Shown here piece by piece: positions 7,972 through 16,112 of a stretch of 20,015 bases of DNA. How positions within the stretch are numbered: the first letter of the stretch is position 1; the number at the start of each line of letters is the position of its first letter. This stretch comes from CAYNFR01 sp964396595 (lineage in GTDB: Bacteria; Bacteroidota; Bacteroidia; Chitinophagales; Saprospiraceae), in NCBI GenBank assembly GCA_964396595.1, contig CAYNFR010000045.1:1-20015 (forward strand), written 5' to 3'. The notes under the pieces were generated by a model that saw nothing but the letters and a program-made list of their open reading frames with translations, was not told the DNA's origin and searched no databases. Position numbers and translations under genes: made by a program.

Positions 7972-9285
7972 TCATCTTGTGATCAAAACATCTCCTGACT
8001 CTGTGAACCTCCGTCTGGATGATGGATATACCACGTCATATTGGAGATTCCAGACATAAACGGTTGACGAAACGTCAGCGCCATTAAATTTTCCGTTCCA
8101 TCCTATATTTCCATCGACTATACTGCTTTCAAAAAGTTTTGTCCCCCAACGATCAAATATTTTAAATGAAACGTTTTCAATAGGAAAGTTAATATTTATA
8201 TGAGGAATAAATCTGTCATTCACTCCGTCTCCATTTGGTGTAAAAATGTTTGGAATATACGTGACTGGTTCGCAGTTTCTTCGGTCTATATATATATCAA
8301 AAGTAGTACTTCCACATAGATGATTAAGCTTAGAGTTGTACCGGCCACCATCAGTGAATGCTTTAATCATATTACTATTTCCATCTTCCCAGCTTGCATT
8401 AAATTCTGATAAATCAATACTTGTAAAATAGTCTTGTGCATTCCAAGAGATTTCATCTAACTCTGCGCACAGCAATATTGTATCAATTACCTCTAGAGGA
8501 TAAGGCAGCAAGGAGAAGTTGTCCGCATTAAAGTACATTAAACTGTAATTTTGTATCTTATCAGTGGGGTCGTACGGGGCGTCACAAGGCGCAGTGGGAG
8601 TATAGCTCATAATTGACATGCTGAATCCTACATGATTATGTCCATCTACTCCTACAAAGCAACCTGAGAATCGAGTCCACTCATCACTCGTCGTTGTGTC
8701 TTTCGCTGAGAGGATATTAAGCGATAGGACATTGGTGGCATTGATCTGTGTCAGATTGTAGGTATGGTTATCGGTGACTCCAGAAATTTTATTGTCGTGG
8801 GTGTAAATCTCAAACGCCATCTGAGGCTCTATTGGACAATAGACAGGATATGCATCTACATCGTGGTTAACATTGTTTTTACCTCGCGGACGAATATCAA
8901 CTGAAAACCAATAGCCCATTTCACTACTTAATCTGGATGTCAATGGTACACCAAAGGCTTCAGATGCTGTAGTGAAATCTCTATTGAAGCTTCCCCAAAA
9001 ACCCAAAAATCCGTCATCCCCAACGTCATAGTGAAAAAAAGGATCAAAAGGCAAGCCCGATATAGGACGATACTGGCAGAATGGGACGTAATAATCGACC
9101 GTTGTATTTGCGATATTGTACCAACTCGACACTATTGATATACCTTCGAACGGAAGCCTAGGGCAGTCGCCCATTCTGACATGAAATGAGAGATCACCAT
9201 TTGTAATCATATTCTGAGCGGATATAGGTGATAAGATGCCCCAGATCATAACGATTAATATTGCTGAATTTTTCAATCTTCTCAT
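7972..9285 (-). CDS. Secreted protein with type B T9SS C-terminal sorting domain
   Basis: 437 residues. The N-terminus is a Sec signal peptide with likely cleavage after ISAQ at residue 24. The mature start (MITNGDLSFHVRMGDCPRL) resembles the beta-sandwich opening common in Bacteroidota secreted proteins, often written NGDFE...CP. The middle is rich in aromatic and Asn residues, with paired cysteines, and resembles no enzyme I know. The C-terminus, from IPNIFTPNGDGVND (344-357) through FKIFDRWGTKLFES and VWNLQYDV, is the gliding-motility CHU_C sorting domain (TIGR04131 type), which directs export by the type IX system and surface attachment. It is therefore predicted to be a cell-surface or released protein. 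Whether it is an adhesin or a glycan-binding protein cannot be decided. It shares a strand with the sialidase-like gene 84 bp downstream and may be co-transcribed. Confidence 0.88.
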   Translation of the reverse strand: MRRLKNSAILIVMIWGILSPISAQNMITNGDLSFHVRMGDCPRLPFEGISIVSSWYNIANTTVDYYVPFCQYRPISGLPFDPFFHYDVGDDGFLGFWGSFNRDFTTASEAFGVPLTSRLSSEMGYWFSVDIRPRGKNNVNHDVDAYPVYCPIEPQMAFEIYTHDNKISGVTDNHTYNLTQINATNVLSLNILSAKDTTTSDEWTRFSGCFVGVDGHNHVGFSMSIMSYTPTAPCDAPYDPTDKIQNYSLMYFNADNFSLLPYPLEVIDTILLCAELDEISWNAQDYFTSIDLSEFNASWEDGNSNMIKAFTDGGRYNSKLNHLCGSTTFDIYIDRRNCEPVTYIPNIFTPNGDGVNDRFIPHININFPIENVSFKIFDRWGTKLFESSIVDGNIGWNGKFNGADVSSTVYVWNLQYDVVYPSSRRRFTESGDVLITR

Positions 9286-9376
9286 TGCATCTATGTTTTA
9301 TAGTTAGCAGGTTATTATAAAGCTATTCTATTCACAGTGTAAACAATAATTCGACTCTTGATCATTTGAGAAGATT

Positions 9377-9763
9377 TTATAAATCATTAAATCTTAATCC
9401 AATACCAATCCCTATATGCCATTTGCCATTATCAGTTGCGGTCTTGGCGTTGTAGTAAAGTGGCACTTGAACTGCCCACTGTTTGTAAATATATGTAAAT
9501 CCTATTCCAAGAGTAGGTGTAATGAACGCATTTTTGGGAGTTCCTTGATCTTTTTTGAATCTTAACGAGGGCAACATTCCCAGAACGAAATGGCTGTTTT
9601 TATGAGACATATTAACATTGGGCCCGGTAAAGTTTAAAAAAGCTCCATTGTCCACATAACCTCCCATGATACATCCATCATACAAGGAAACAGATACTCT
9701 GTTTTCTTGAGCATAGCATAAGACACTGCATGTGCTAAGCGTAAGGAATATTATTATCTTCAT
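9377..9763 (-). CDS. Small predicted outer-membrane beta-barrel protein, unknown function
   Basis: From ATG 9763 it is 128 residues, beginning with a clear signal peptide (MKIIIFLTLSTCSVLCYAQ, cut after AQ). An earlier ATG at 9799 would put 12 extra residues before the signal peptide and is rejected. The mature part has alternating amphipathic segments (HFVLGMLPSLRFKK, FITPTLGIGFTYIY, KQWAVQVPLYYNAK, WHIGIGIGLRF) consistent with beta strands, and ends a few residues after an aromatic-rich strand as outer-membrane barrels do. I cannot name the family; I believe similar short proteins are often annotated only as hypothetical in Bacteroidota. It lies 91 bp upstream of the T9SS-exported protein gene on the same strand. 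It is short for a complete barrel, so it could act as an oligomer or be a remnant. Confidence 0.7.
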   Translation of the reverse strand: MKIIIFLTLSTCSVLCYAQENRVSVSLYDGCIMGGYVDNGAFLNFTGPNVNMSHKNSHFVLGMLPSLRFKKDQGTPKNAFITPTLGIGFTYIYKQWAVQVPLYYNAKTATDNGKWHIGIGIGLRFNDL

Positions 9764-10074
9764 TGGTCTATAGTAGATAAATGAAAACGAGCACATCAAG
9801 TGTGTTGGAACTAGATTCTCAAAGTTAGGTCTTTATATCTTTTGGAAAGTGTAATTGAACTGATTTAATGATCAAGAATTATGAAACCAATTGAATGTCA
9901 AAAGAATGTATGAGGAAGGAATGATGAAATAGGAGGATCACTATGATTGCGTGTCATATTGTTCGGATAACCGATATTGGACACGCATTTCAAGCCTAGC
10001 GGATCACCAGAGGCATAGTATTACAAGATGACCATGAACAATTGGCCATCAAGCCTAGATAAAACCAGTGGATA
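9764..10074. other. Longest gene-free stretch
   Basis: The region lies between the stop of yajC (minus) and the start of the small barrel gene (minus). No open frame of convincing length or composition is present on either strand. It holds an imperfect hairpin at 9948-9987 and two copies of TCAAGCCTAG at 9990-9999 and 10049-10058. It is presumably the leader or promoter region of the barrel gene. Confidence 0.5.
9948..9987. repeat. Imperfect inverted repeat (hairpin)
   Basis: TGCGTGTC (9948-9955) pairs exactly with GACACGCA (9980-9987). An inner CGG/CCG pair closes an ATAA loop, with unpaired bases between the two helices. On the minus strand it lies about 90 nt beyond the yajC stop. No T-tract follows on either strand, so it is not a typical intrinsic terminator. 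It could be an RNA-stabilising 3' structure or a protein-binding site. Confidence 0.4.
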
Positions 10075-10377
10075 CTACTTTTTGTAGGATTCAGTGAGCT
10101 CGTTACTTATTGTACTCCGTAATACTTCGATGACTCCTTTTTGGCTCACTTGTAGGGTAACCGTTTTTTCTGTCATCGAGATAATTGTCCCAATAATACC
10201 AGACGAGGTGACTACTTCATCACCTTTAGATAATTCTTTAACAAAATTGTCTTGAAGTTTCTGTTTCTTCGCTTGTGGGCGGATGAAGAAGAAGTACATA
10301 ACCGTAAACATCAATCCCAAGAAAATAAGATTGATAGGTAATGCGCTGGGTGCCGCTTGGAATAGTATGATCAGCAT
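10075..10377 (-). CDS. yajC: Preprotein translocase subunit YajC
   Basis: Small inner-membrane accessory of the SecDF part of the Sec translocon. 100 residues, normal length. One membrane helix at about 12-33 (LPINLIFLGLMFTVMYFFF) is followed directly by the family signature FIRPQAKKQK. The soluble part has the second signature, LSKGDEVVTSSGIIGTI at about 49-65, and forms the small beta domain. It is divergent from aroK with only 32 bp between start codons, so the two promoters must overlap each other or the coding regions. Confidence 0.97.
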   Translation of the reverse strand: MLIILFQAAPSALPINLIFLGLMFTVMYFFFIRPQAKKQKLQDNFVKELSKGDEVVTSSGIIGTIISMTEKTVTLQVSQKGVIEVLRSTISNELTESYKK

Positions 10378-10409
10378 AATTTTTTCAGTTAGTAGTTAAC
10401 ATTGACAAT

Positions 10410-10946
10410 ATGAAGGGCAAACATACTAAAAAGCCTATTGATATAATCTACTTGATAGGTATGATGGGTGCCGGCAAGTCAACTATTGCTCAGGCACTCG
10501 CACAACAGTTAAAATGGGATCATCTGGACACAGACGCTATGATTGTCAATAGGGTAGGAATGTCGATCTACGAGATATTCAGTCTGTATGGAGAACATGA
10601 ATTCAGAGCGCTAGAGCATTCTATCATGCGCACCATTACGTCGAAAAAACGTATTGTAGTCTCCACAGGAGGTGGGCTGCCTTGTTTCAATAATCTTATA
10701 AGCCAACTACTAGATACCGGTCTGACTATTTATTTATCCATAAGTCCGGAACTCATATCGGAACGCATCCACTTGTCAGATAGGCCTTTTGTTAAGGGTA
10801 AGGCGAAGTATGAAATATCCGCAGGGATTGAGGATCTGCTAAATGCAAGGCGTAATTTTTACGAACAAGCACATTTTACACTAGACGCTGAGAGAGATAT
10901 TTCAAGTATAATCTCTGCTATTCAGTGTTTTCTTGTAGAAAGCTAA
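10410..10946 (+). CDS. aroK: Shikimate kinase
   Basis: Phosphorylates shikimate at the 3-hydroxyl with ATP, a step toward chorismate and the aromatic amino acids; cytoplasmic. 178 residues, normal for the family. Walker A GMMGAGKST is at 17-25 and the shikimate-binding/Mg site DTD at 40-42. Glu-Phe-Arg (EFRALE, 64-69) supplies the conserved Arg, GGG lies at 87-89 in STGGGLP, and the lid Arg is in SDRPF at about 123-127. It starts at ATG 10410, 32 bp from divergent yajC. fbaA follows 64 bp downstream on the same strand but has its own -7 box, so it may be transcribed separately. Confidence 0.96.
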   Translation: MKGKHTKKPIDIIYLIGMMGAGKSTIAQALAQQLKWDHLDTDAMIVNRVGMSIYEIFSLYGEHEFRALEHSIMRTITSKKRIVVSTGGGLPCFNNLISQLLDTGLTIYLSISPELISERIHLSDRPFVKGKAKYEISAGIEDLLNARRNFYEQAHFTLDAERDISSIISAIQCFLVES

Positions 10947-10980
10947 TTAAGGGGATGTCGGGCTTTTTTGGATTGTTTTC

Positions 10981-10988
10981 TATATTTG
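10981..10988 (+). promoter_or_regulatory. Candidate -7 box for fbaA
   Basis: TATATTTG matches the Bacteroidota -7 consensus TAnnTTTG exactly and ends 22 bases before the fbaA ATG, implying a leader of under 20 bases. A TTTG occurs upstream but too close to serve as the -33 element, so the promoter call rests on the -7 box alone. Confidence 0.4.
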
Positions 10989-11010
10989 CCACTCATCATT
11001 AAGTAAAGGT

Positions 11011-12078
11011 ATGTCAACTAAGTTCTCAAAAGGTGTTATTCATGGTCAAGAGTTAAAGGATCTCTTCGACTATGCGAATCAAAACAATTTTGCCCTGCCG
11101 GCAGTCAATGTCATAGGGACGAATTCTGTAAATGCTGTTATGGAGACGGCTAAGAAAGTCAACTCTCCCGTCATTATCCAGTTTTCTCACGGCGGCAGCA
11201 GTTTTAATGCCGGCAAAGGTCTATCCAATGATGGCCAGCTTGCCAGCATATTGGGTGCAAAAACAGGAGCACTTCACATACACGAGTTAGCAGAATTTTA
11301 TGGAGTGAGTGTGGTTTTACATACTGATCATTGTGCAAAAAATATCTTGCCATGGATTCATGGTCTACTAAATCATGGAGAGCAGTTCTTCAAATCACAT
11401 GGAAAACCATTGTTTAGTAGTCATATGCTAGATTTATCTGAAGAGCCTATCGAAGAAAATATCGAAATCTGTTGTGAGTATTTTGAGTGGATGACTAAGA
11501 TGGGTATGATGATCGAGATCGAACTCGGAGTTACGGGTGGTGAAGAAGATGGAGTAGATAACAGTAGTGTGGATAGCTCTAAACTGTATACCCAGCCTTC
11601 TGAAGTAGCTTATGCCTACGAAAGACTATCTGCTATCTCTGATCGGTTTACCGTTGCCGCGGCTTTCGGAAATGTACATGGTGTTTACAAGCCGGGCAAT
11701 GTTGAACTTCGACCGATTATCTTGAAGAATTCTCAAGAATACATTCAGCAGAAATACAACACTTCTGAGCTACCTATCAATTTTGTCTTCCATGGAGGAT
11801 CAGGCTGTAGCCAAGAAGAAATAAGAGAAGCCATCACTTATGGTGCTGTCAAGATGAACATAGACACCGACATGCAATGGGCGTTCTGGGATGGTGTTAA
11901 AAATTATTACGAAGCTAACAAGGCGTACCTCCAAGGCCAGCTCGGCAATCCTACAGGTGACGATGTACCCAATAAGAAATACTACGATCCTCGGAGATGG
12001 TTGAGAGAGGGAGAGGCCTCTTTTATCAGAAGACTTACACAAGCATTTGAAGATCTGAATTGTATCGATCGGAATTAG
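11011..12078 (+). CDS. fbaA: Fructose-bisphosphate aldolase, class II
   Basis: Zinc-dependent reversible cleavage of fructose 1,6-bisphosphate to dihydroxyacetone phosphate and glyceraldehyde 3-phosphate, the step after phosphofructokinase; cytoplasmic. 355 residues, matching the long class IIA type of E. coli FbaA. VVLHTDHCAKNILPWI at about 101-116 holds catalytic Asp106 and zinc ligand His107. His223 (GNVHGVYKPGN) and His261 (FVFHGGSG) supply the other zinc ligands. KMNIDTDMQWAFWDGV is the phosphate-binding segment typical of the IIA group. It ends 32 bp from the stop of the convergent dnaG. Confidence 0.97.
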   Translation: MSTKFSKGVIHGQELKDLFDYANQNNFALPAVNVIGTNSVNAVMETAKKVNSPVIIQFSHGGSSFNAGKGLSNDGQLASILGAKTGALHIHELAEFYGVSVVLHTDHCAKNILPWIHGLLNHGEQFFKSHGKPLFSSHMLDLSEEPIEENIEICCEYFEWMTKMGMMIEIELGVTGGEEDGVDNSSVDSSKLYTQPSEVAYAYERLSAISDRFTVAAAFGNVHGVYKPGNVELRPIILKNSQEYIQQKYNTSELPINFVFHGGSGCSQEEIREAITYGAVKMNIDTDMQWAFWDGVKNYYEANKAYLQGQLGNPTGDDVPNKKYYDPRRWLREGEASFIRRLTQAFEDLNCIDRN

Positions 12079-12110
12079 AAATCCGGAAGTAATTCAGCAT
12101 TTAACTTATG

Positions 12111-14045
12111 CTACAAGGTTGTTATCACACCTAGTTGAGTTGCTAGTTTCGCTCGCTCCTCTAGTAACTGTGTGTGGACAGTGATGAGTATGAGTTTAGT
12201 CTGGTCATCAGAAGCATGGCTTATGCGGATTAATAATTCTTTGATCTTCTGTTGGATTAAGCGGAGTTTTAATCGAAGAATTGATTGCATGCTATCTTTC
12301 ACGAAGTTCTCTGAATAAATTTTCTGAGTTTGAAGTTCTATTCCGCGTTCAGACCAATTGGCATAAGTGTATTTCTCCATGAGAATTGCTGTAGCGAATT
12401 CTGATATTTCAGGATCATCATGATGTAAGTAAATTAACTGGGAGAAAGATTGATCTGCAAGTTTATCCTTTGACACTTTTAAAATTTTCTCACTCAATGT
12501 ATCCGTAAAGTATTGGGTCAACTGATTGAGATTCTGTACGATATATTCGGCTACATTAAGGGCACTGTCTTCTTCGACCATTTTTTCACCATGCATAATC
12601 AGGATACGACAGATATCTCTTTCTTGAACTGTAAGGGGGTCTGTGAATCCTATTTGGACTTGAGAGTGATCAGGTCTAGTGCGTTCGATGGGATATTTGT
12701 CCTCATTATTGATAGTCGCAGTAGATCCATCCTCTGATTTTTTCTTTTTAAGGTATTGATGGATATTTCTGTTCACTTCCCGGATCAGGCCTTCTTCGTT
12801 TAAGTCCAGACGTCGAGAGCACTCTTGGATATAAACAGATCTCTTGAGCGGATCAATGACTTTGGCGACACTAGAGCAGAGTTCTCTTATTTGTGCACTT
12901 CTATTGATCGGATCATTAGCATAGTTCGTTTTTATATTTTCGGCTAGTAGGACGATAAAGTCTCTGCTTTCTGAAATCAAGGCATTCTTAAAAGCTACAG
13001 GGCCTATTTTTTTGATATAGCTATCAGGGTCGTCTTCAGGAGGTAGTTGGAGTATTTTTACGTTCATTCCATTTTCCAAGAATATTTCGAGTCCTCGTTG
13101 TGCTGCTTTTTGTCCTGCTGTATCACCATCATAAAGCACAGTAATATCTGTGGTAAATCGTCTTATAAGTCGTACTTGCTCTTGTGTCAAGGCCGTTCCT
13201 GAAGAAGCTACCACATTTTCAACATCATTCTGTGCCAGGCTTAGCACATCTGTATACCCTTCTACCAAGATGCAGAAGCCTTCCACCTTGATGGCATTTC
13301 TTGCTTGAAACAGACCATAGAGCGTGTTTCTTTTGTTATAAATCTCTGATTCTGGCGAATTGAGATACTTCGGCGATTTTTTGTCATTGGTAAGAATTCT
13401 GCCTCCGAATCCTATAATTCTCCCACTAAGACTGTGGAAGGGGAAAATGACACGTTCTCGGTAAAAGTCTCTTTTACTAGCAGATACCAATCCTATTTCC
13501 TGCGCCCAGTCAATATTGAATTGTTGTAAAAGCAATGAATTATATAATTGATCCCCCCCACGTGGTGCGTATCCGAGATCAAATTTTTCAATGGTCGCAA
13601 GGTTTAATCCCCTATGCTTAAAATAACTGAGACCGATACTTTTACCTTCCTCTGATTGAAGAAGCTGATCTGTGAAGAAGTTTTTAGCATGTTCGTTGAT
13701 GAGTAATAAACTCTCTTTTTTTAGTGCTTCTTCGGGATTCTGTACCACCGACTCGGTTTCCTCGATGGTAATGTTGTACTTTTTAGCAAGATATCTTAGC
13801 GCTTCGGGATAGCTGAGTTTTTCATGTTCTTTGAGAAAGCCTACCGCGTCTCCCGCCTTTTGACAACCGAAGCATTTCCATAGATTTTTAGAAGGAGAAA
13901 CGGTAAAGGACGGGGTTTTTTCGTTGTGAAATGGACATAGACCTATCAAGTTTACCCCACGTCGTTTGAGTTGGACAAAATCATCGATAACTTCATCTGC
14001 TCGGGCTATCGCCAATATTTCTTGAATGGTCCGCTGCGAGATCAT
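12111..14045 (-). CDS. dnaG: DNA primase
   Basis: Makes RNA primers for lagging-strand synthesis at the replication fork. 644 residues. The N-terminal CHC2 zinc-binding domain has Cys37 and His40 (LCPFHNEKTPSF) and Cys58 and Cys61 (WKCFGCQKAGD). The catalytic core has YFKHRGL, FPFHSLSGRIIGFGGR and SPKYLNSPES. The TOPRIM domain has ILVEGYTDVLSL with Glu262, and LYDGDTAGQKAA with Asp306 and Asp308 as metal ligands. The C-terminal part after about 430 is the poorly conserved helicase-interaction region. Its ATG overlaps the dapB stop (ATGA), so translation is probably coupled to a lysine-pathway gene rather than to the rpsU/rpoD partners seen in enterobacteria. Confidence 0.97.
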   Translation of the reverse strand: MISQRTIQEILAIARADEVIDDFVQLKRRGVNLIGLCPFHNEKTPSFTVSPSKNLWKCFGCQKAGDAVGFLKEHEKLSYPEALRYLAKKYNITIEETESVVQNPEEALKKESLLLINEHAKNFFTDQLLQSEEGKSIGLSYFKHRGLNLATIEKFDLGYAPRGGDQLYNSLLLQQFNIDWAQEIGLVSASKRDFYRERVIFPFHSLSGRIIGFGGRILTNDKKSPKYLNSPESEIYNKRNTLYGLFQARNAIKVEGFCILVEGYTDVLSLAQNDVENVVASSGTALTQEQVRLIRRFTTDITVLYDGDTAGQKAAQRGLEIFLENGMNVKILQLPPEDDPDSYIKKIGPVAFKNALISESRDFIVLLAENIKTNYANDPINRSAQIRELCSSVAKVIDPLKRSVYIQECSRRLDLNEEGLIREVNRNIHQYLKKKKSEDGSTATINNEDKYPIERTRPDHSQVQIGFTDPLTVQERDICRILIMHGEKMVEEDSALNVAEYIVQNLNQLTQYFTDTLSEKILKVSKDKLADQSFSQLIYLHHDDPEISEFATAILMEKYTYANWSERGIELQTQKIYSENFVKDSMQSILRLKLRLIQQKIKELLIRISHASDDQTKLILITVHTQLLEERAKLATQLGVITTL

Positions 14046-14767
14046 GACGTTATTTTTAACATGTCAGACATATTATAGACTCCTTCTGGTTGCTGAACTA
14101 ACCATTCTGCAGCTAGAATGGCGCCATCTGCAAATCCTTCACGATTGATGGCGCGATGACTAATAATAATCTCATCAGTCGGTGAGTTGTATATGGACTG
14201 GTGATAACCTATTTCGGCACCTTCTCGGATTGCCACAATATGTACTTTATTTTTACTATCTGCATCCAGCGACCATCCGTCGTATTTATCAGAGCACAGG
14301 CCTTCTATGATTTTCTCTGACAGCGTAATGGCTGTGCCACTAGGTGCATCAACTTTGTTGATGTGATGTTTCTCGATGATTTTTATATCATAGCTGAGAT
14401 CCACTCCGATTAATCTAGCTAGATATTTATTCGCTTCGAAGAAGATATTAACCCCGATACTGTAATTTGAAGCGTAAAATAGTCGAGCATTGGGACTTAA
14501 GTTTGATTTCAATTCAGGTAGTCTTTGTAGCCACCCCGTAGTGCCGGTGACAACAGGTGTTCCCAGAGAATGACATAATAAAATATTGTCTACTGCCTGT
14601 TCGGGAGCTGTAAATTCGATAGCGATATCAGCGTGGTTTAAGAAGAACACTTTGTCTTCCTCTCTGGTGTCAGATGTGATGATACCTGTGATCTTATGTC
14701 CTTTGAGGGCAGAGCGATTTTCGATCATTCTTCCCATCTTCCCGTAACCTAGAAGGGCAATATTCAT
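14042..14767 (-). CDS. dapB: 4-hydroxy-tetrahydrodipicolinate reductase
   Basis: NAD(P)H-dependent reductase on the way to diaminopimelate and lysine, needed for both peptidoglycan and protein; cytoplasmic. 241 residues, shorter than the roughly 270 of E. coli, a size I believe is usual in Bacteroidota. The N-terminal Rossmann loop GYGKMG is at 8-13 and GTTGW at 75-79. The substrate and catalytic motif EKHHINKVDAPSGTA at about 132-146 has His134/His135 and Lys138. It is the first gene of a pair with dnaG (ATGA overlap). It is divergent from hemE across about 217 bp. Confidence 0.97.
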   Translation of the reverse strand: MNIALLGYGKMGRMIENRSALKGHKITGIITSDTREEDKVFFLNHADIAIEFTAPEQAVDNILLCHSLGTPVVTGTTGWLQRLPELKSNLSPNARLFYASNYSIGVNIFFEANKYLARLIGVDLSYDIKIIEKHHINKVDAPSGTAITLSEKIIEGLCSDKYDGWSLDADSKNKVHIVAIREGAEIGYHQSIYNSPTDEIIISHRAINREGFADGAILAAEWLVQQPEGVYNMSDMLKITS

Positions 14768-14793
14768 CTGTGTTCGTTTGCTATGTTGAGTCT

Positions 14794-14928
14794 ATGCGCA
14801 ATCGTTTCGAAATTGAATTGATGACACATTGGCCGATAGGCAAAGATATTCATTCGCTTCATGAGTTTTATCGCAGGAATCATCAAGTTTTTAGACCTTT
14901 GTCTCCGCAAATAAAAGAAGGCATTTAA
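14794..14928 (+). CDS. Possible 44-residue small ORF before hemE
   Basis: An ATG-started frame in the dapB-hemE gap that ends with TAA 56 bases before the hemE ATG. The product would be 44 residues, polar, His- and Arg-rich (MTHWPIGKDIHSLHEFYRRN in the middle), with no membrane segment or signal peptide. I do not recognise it. It could be a leader peptide, a remnant of a longer gene, or chance. Codon use looks protein-like, but the length is too short to judge. Confidence 0.25.
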   Translation: MRNRFEIELMTHWPIGKDIHSLHEFYRRNHQVFRPLSPQIKEGI

Positions 14929-14945
14929 ACCTTAGTCACGAAAGT

Positions 14946-14964
14946 ATCAAAGCTTGGCTTTGAT
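14946..14964. promoter_or_regulatory. Perfect palindrome in front of hemE (operator or hairpin)
   Basis: ATCAAAGC (14946-14953), a TTG spacer and GCTTTGAT (14957-14964) form an exact 8-bp inverted repeat, which extends by three more pairs (AGT/ACT) across one bulged base. It ends 20 bases before the hemE ATG. Its right half contains TGGCTTTG (14955-14962), one mismatch from the -7 consensus and 22 bases before the ATG, the same spacing seen before fbaA. A repressor bound here would sit on the promoter. Alternatively it could form a leader hairpin. No T-tract follows, so a terminator is unlikely. Confidence 0.45.
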
Positions 14965-14984
14965 TACTAGAAAAATTGATCATC

Positions 14985-16016
14985 ATGGCCATACAGAATC
15001 GGATTTTATTGGATGTATTAGAGAATAAGTTTGTTGAGAGACCTCCAGTATGGATCATGAGGCAAGCTGGAAGGACATTGCCGCACTATCGCAAAGTGCG
15101 CGCGAGTGTTAATGGGTTTATGGAATTAGTCAAGCATCCGGAGCTTATCGCAGAGGTAACCGTCGAGCCCTTAGATGTTCATGGAGTTGATGCATGTATA
15201 TTGTTTAGTGACATCTTGGTGATACCGGAGGCCATGGGCTTGCCGTATACCATCATAGAGCAAAGGGGGCCGATATTTGAGCGAGTTATTAAGTCAATCG
15301 CAGATGTTGAAGCATTAATATCCGGAAACAGCGTCTTAGATCATCTGGATTATGTATTTAAGAGTATCGAGACGACACGAGCCGCCATTAATGAGCGAGT
15401 GCCATTGATCGGATTTGCAGGGGCTCCATGGACGATTTTTGCCTATATGATAGAGGGTAAGGGTAGTAAAACATTTACTGCCGCGCGGCGAATGCTTTAC
15501 GAGCAACCGGAACTTTCGCACCGATTACTGCAGAAAATCACGGATAGCACTATAGCTTATCTCTCAGAAAAAATTAATAGAGGTGTGCATGCCATTCAGT
15601 TATTTGATTCATGGGCTGAGGTGTTATCTGTGGAGCAGTACCTTGCGTTTTCAGTGCCGTATGTGAGACAGATATTCGAAAAAGTAAATACCGTCCCTAG
15701 GATTTTTTTCCCTAAGGGGGCATGGAGTGCCATTCCTTATCTTGTGGATCTAGAGATGGAGGCTATAAGCATAGACTGGAAGACCCCTGCGGGATTTGTC
15801 AGAGAGTCATTGCCAGATACGATTATTCAAGGGAATCTAGATCCATGCCTGCTATTTGCTTCTGATGACGTGATCTCAGAAAAGGCCACACAAGTGATGC
15901 GGGCGATAGGAGGACGTCATATTATGAATCTTGGTCACGGCGTGTATCCAGAGATTACGCAGCATAAAATTACGCACCTAGTACATACCGTGAGAAACTT
16001 TCGATACGACCACTGA
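14985..16016 (+). CDS. hemE: Uroporphyrinogen decarboxylase
   Basis: Removes four carboxyl groups from uroporphyrinogen III to give coproporphyrinogen III in heme synthesis; cytoplasmic, cofactor-free. 343 residues from ATG 14985; the in-frame TTG three codons earlier is rejected. Substrate-pocket motifs: RPPVWIMRQAGRTLPHYR at about 19-36 with Arg26 and Arg30, ILFSDILVIPEAMG with Asp76, the catalytic aspartate, and GFAGAPWTIFAYMIEG. NLGHGVYPE near the C-terminus holds the conserved His. Transcription may be controlled through the palindrome 20 bp upstream. accD follows 96 bp downstream on the same strand. Confidence 0.97.
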   Translation: MAIQNRILLDVLENKFVERPPVWIMRQAGRTLPHYRKVRASVNGFMELVKHPELIAEVTVEPLDVHGVDACILFSDILVIPEAMGLPYTIIEQRGPIFERVIKSIADVEALISGNSVLDHLDYVFKSIETTRAAINERVPLIGFAGAPWTIFAYMIEGKGSKTFTAARRMLYEQPELSHRLLQKITDSTIAYLSEKINRGVHAIQLFDSWAEVLSVEQYLAFSVPYVRQIFEKVNTVPRIFFPKGAWSAIPYLVDLEMEAISIDWKTPAGFVRESLPDTIIQGNLDPCLLFASDDVISEKATQVMRAIGGRHIMNLGHGVYPEITQHKITHLVHTVRNFRYDH

Positions 16017-16112
16017 TTTTATTTAAGGAAATCAACTTTTCTGGAAGTTTTATACATTTATGGCATCTTTCTATTCTCATGAACACCCGATGTTGTCCTT
16101 AATGACTAAAAT

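Noticed and set aside
10935..10969. Terminator after aroK ending in TTTTTT
   Set aside because: The only stem available (AAAGC/GCTTT) has a long loop and poor stability.
14976..14984. TTG start three codons before hemE
   Set aside because: The ATG at 14985 begins the conserved N-terminus, and there is no ribosome-binding evidence for the TTG.
16053..16060. TACATTTA as a -7 box for accD
   Set aside because: It has one mismatch to the consensus, lies 52 bases before the start and has no -33 partner; too weak to list.
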